Shown here: positions 43,174-43,358 of the stretch, piece by piece
Numbering within the stretch: the stretch's first letter is position 1
Layout of the letters: every line of letters begins with the position of its first letter
Source: Chitinophagales bacterium
Lineage (GTDB): Bacteria > Bacteroidota > Bacteroidia > Chitinophagales > Saprospiraceae
DNA length: 43,358 nt
Direction: 5' to 3'
NCBI GenBank assembly: GCA_022360175.1
Contig: JAKSDI010000136.1
Span: 1-43,358 of the forward strand
Notes under the pieces: generated by a model
Databases searched by the model: none
What the model saw: only the letters and a program-made list of their open reading frames with translations
What the model was told of the DNA's origin: nothing
Position numbers and translations under genes: made by a program

Positions 43174-43358
43174 TATTTGATGGTATTTAGTATTTAATGA
43201 TAATAATTAAATAGCATTAAGTAAGTGATCAATATTATTTTAATAATTCTGATGGGTTCTTTTTTCCTTACTCTATGTTGAGGAACCACCTTCCTTAGCT
43301 ACGGCTAAGGTCGGGAACCCTCGCCTTGATTAAGAAAAAAACCTCCATGATCAGAATC
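43174..43358. repeat. Imperfect 112-bp palindrome with UACG-capped hairpin at the window edge
   Basis: ATTCTGAT (43246-43253) is inverted at 43350-43357. GGTTCTTTTTTCCTTA (43255-43270) pairs imperfectly with TTAAGAAAAAAACC (43330-43343). In the middle, CCTTAGC-TACG-GCTAAGG (43293-43310) is a perfect 7-bp stem closed by C(UACG)G, the extra-stable UNCG tetraloop form. Bases 43174-43240 are A/T-rich and probably hold the promoter of the metallo-beta-lactamase gene. Confidence 0.65.

Overview
The window reads as a chromosomal segment of a marine-type Bacteroidota, most likely class Saprospiria. This is inferred from several gene types seen together: a multiheme cytochrome ending in a type IX secretion (T9SS) sorting domain, a DUF5723 outer-membrane protein, a bacillithiol deacetylase (BshB1), a one-polypeptide hybrid two-component regulator (sensor kinase + receiver + AraC output), TAnnTTTG-type promoter elements, few Shine-Dalgarno sequences, and a carotenoid cluster of the saproxanthin/myxol type. 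No rRNA, tRNA, CRISPR array, insertion sequence or prophage was seen.

Layout. 1-3.9 kb (+): core genes carA, eno, an FtsB/DivIC-like division gene and sucD, closed by a strong terminator. 3.9-7.8 kb (-): ribE, then the overlapping crtD-cruF-crtZ operon, a perfect 40-bp palindrome, and a tail-anchored protein of unknown function. 8.0-9.3 kb (+): an unknown membrane-anchored protein and bshB1. 9.3-10.7 kb (-): an orphan membrane histidine kinase. 11.0-16.6 kb (-): a tight operon of four paralogous secreted proteins (here called the NPSFE family) followed by a THUMP RNA methyltransferase and a small secreted protein. Just upstream on the same strand is a 45-residue membrane protein gene too short for ordinary ORF calling. 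16.8-25.4 kb (+): a DUF5723 barrel protein, the TPR hybrid kinase (TTG start), a huge exported TPR-CHAT caspase-like protein and an arylamine N-acetyltransferase. 25.6-26.8 kb (+): a UPF0175/DUF3368 toxin-antitoxin-like pair and an ElaA-type acetyltransferase. 26.8-29.3 kb (-): a glycosyltransferase fused to a degenerate sugar-phosphate transferase, and recR. 29.5-33.9 kb: pyruvate dehydrogenase E2, a CoA-binding protein, a heptanucleotide repeat tract, a Cys-rich NqrM-like protein (-), mazG and a bifunctional-nuclease-family protein. 33.9-39.1 kb (-): an exported DNA/RNA endonuclease with an OB-like tail, and a giant AsmA-family protein. 39.1-39.7 kb: a non-coding stretch full of inverted repeats. 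39.7-43.2 kb: the multiheme cytochrome (+) and a ComEC-like metallo-beta-lactamase protein (-). A second complex palindrome lies at the right edge.

How the genes work together. The clearest local pathway is carotenoid tailoring: CruF (1'-hydroxylation), CrtD (3',4'-desaturation) and CrtZ (ring 3-hydroxylation) are the three steps expected to turn gamma-carotene into saproxanthin. The least understood units are the four-gene NPSFE operon and the adjacent pair of exported TPR proteins (hybrid sensor kinase and CHAT protease-like protein), which could form a sensing/proteolysis module. Several genes start at GTG or TTG (the tail-anchored protein, crtD, the orphan kinase, the hybrid kinase and the AsmA gene).
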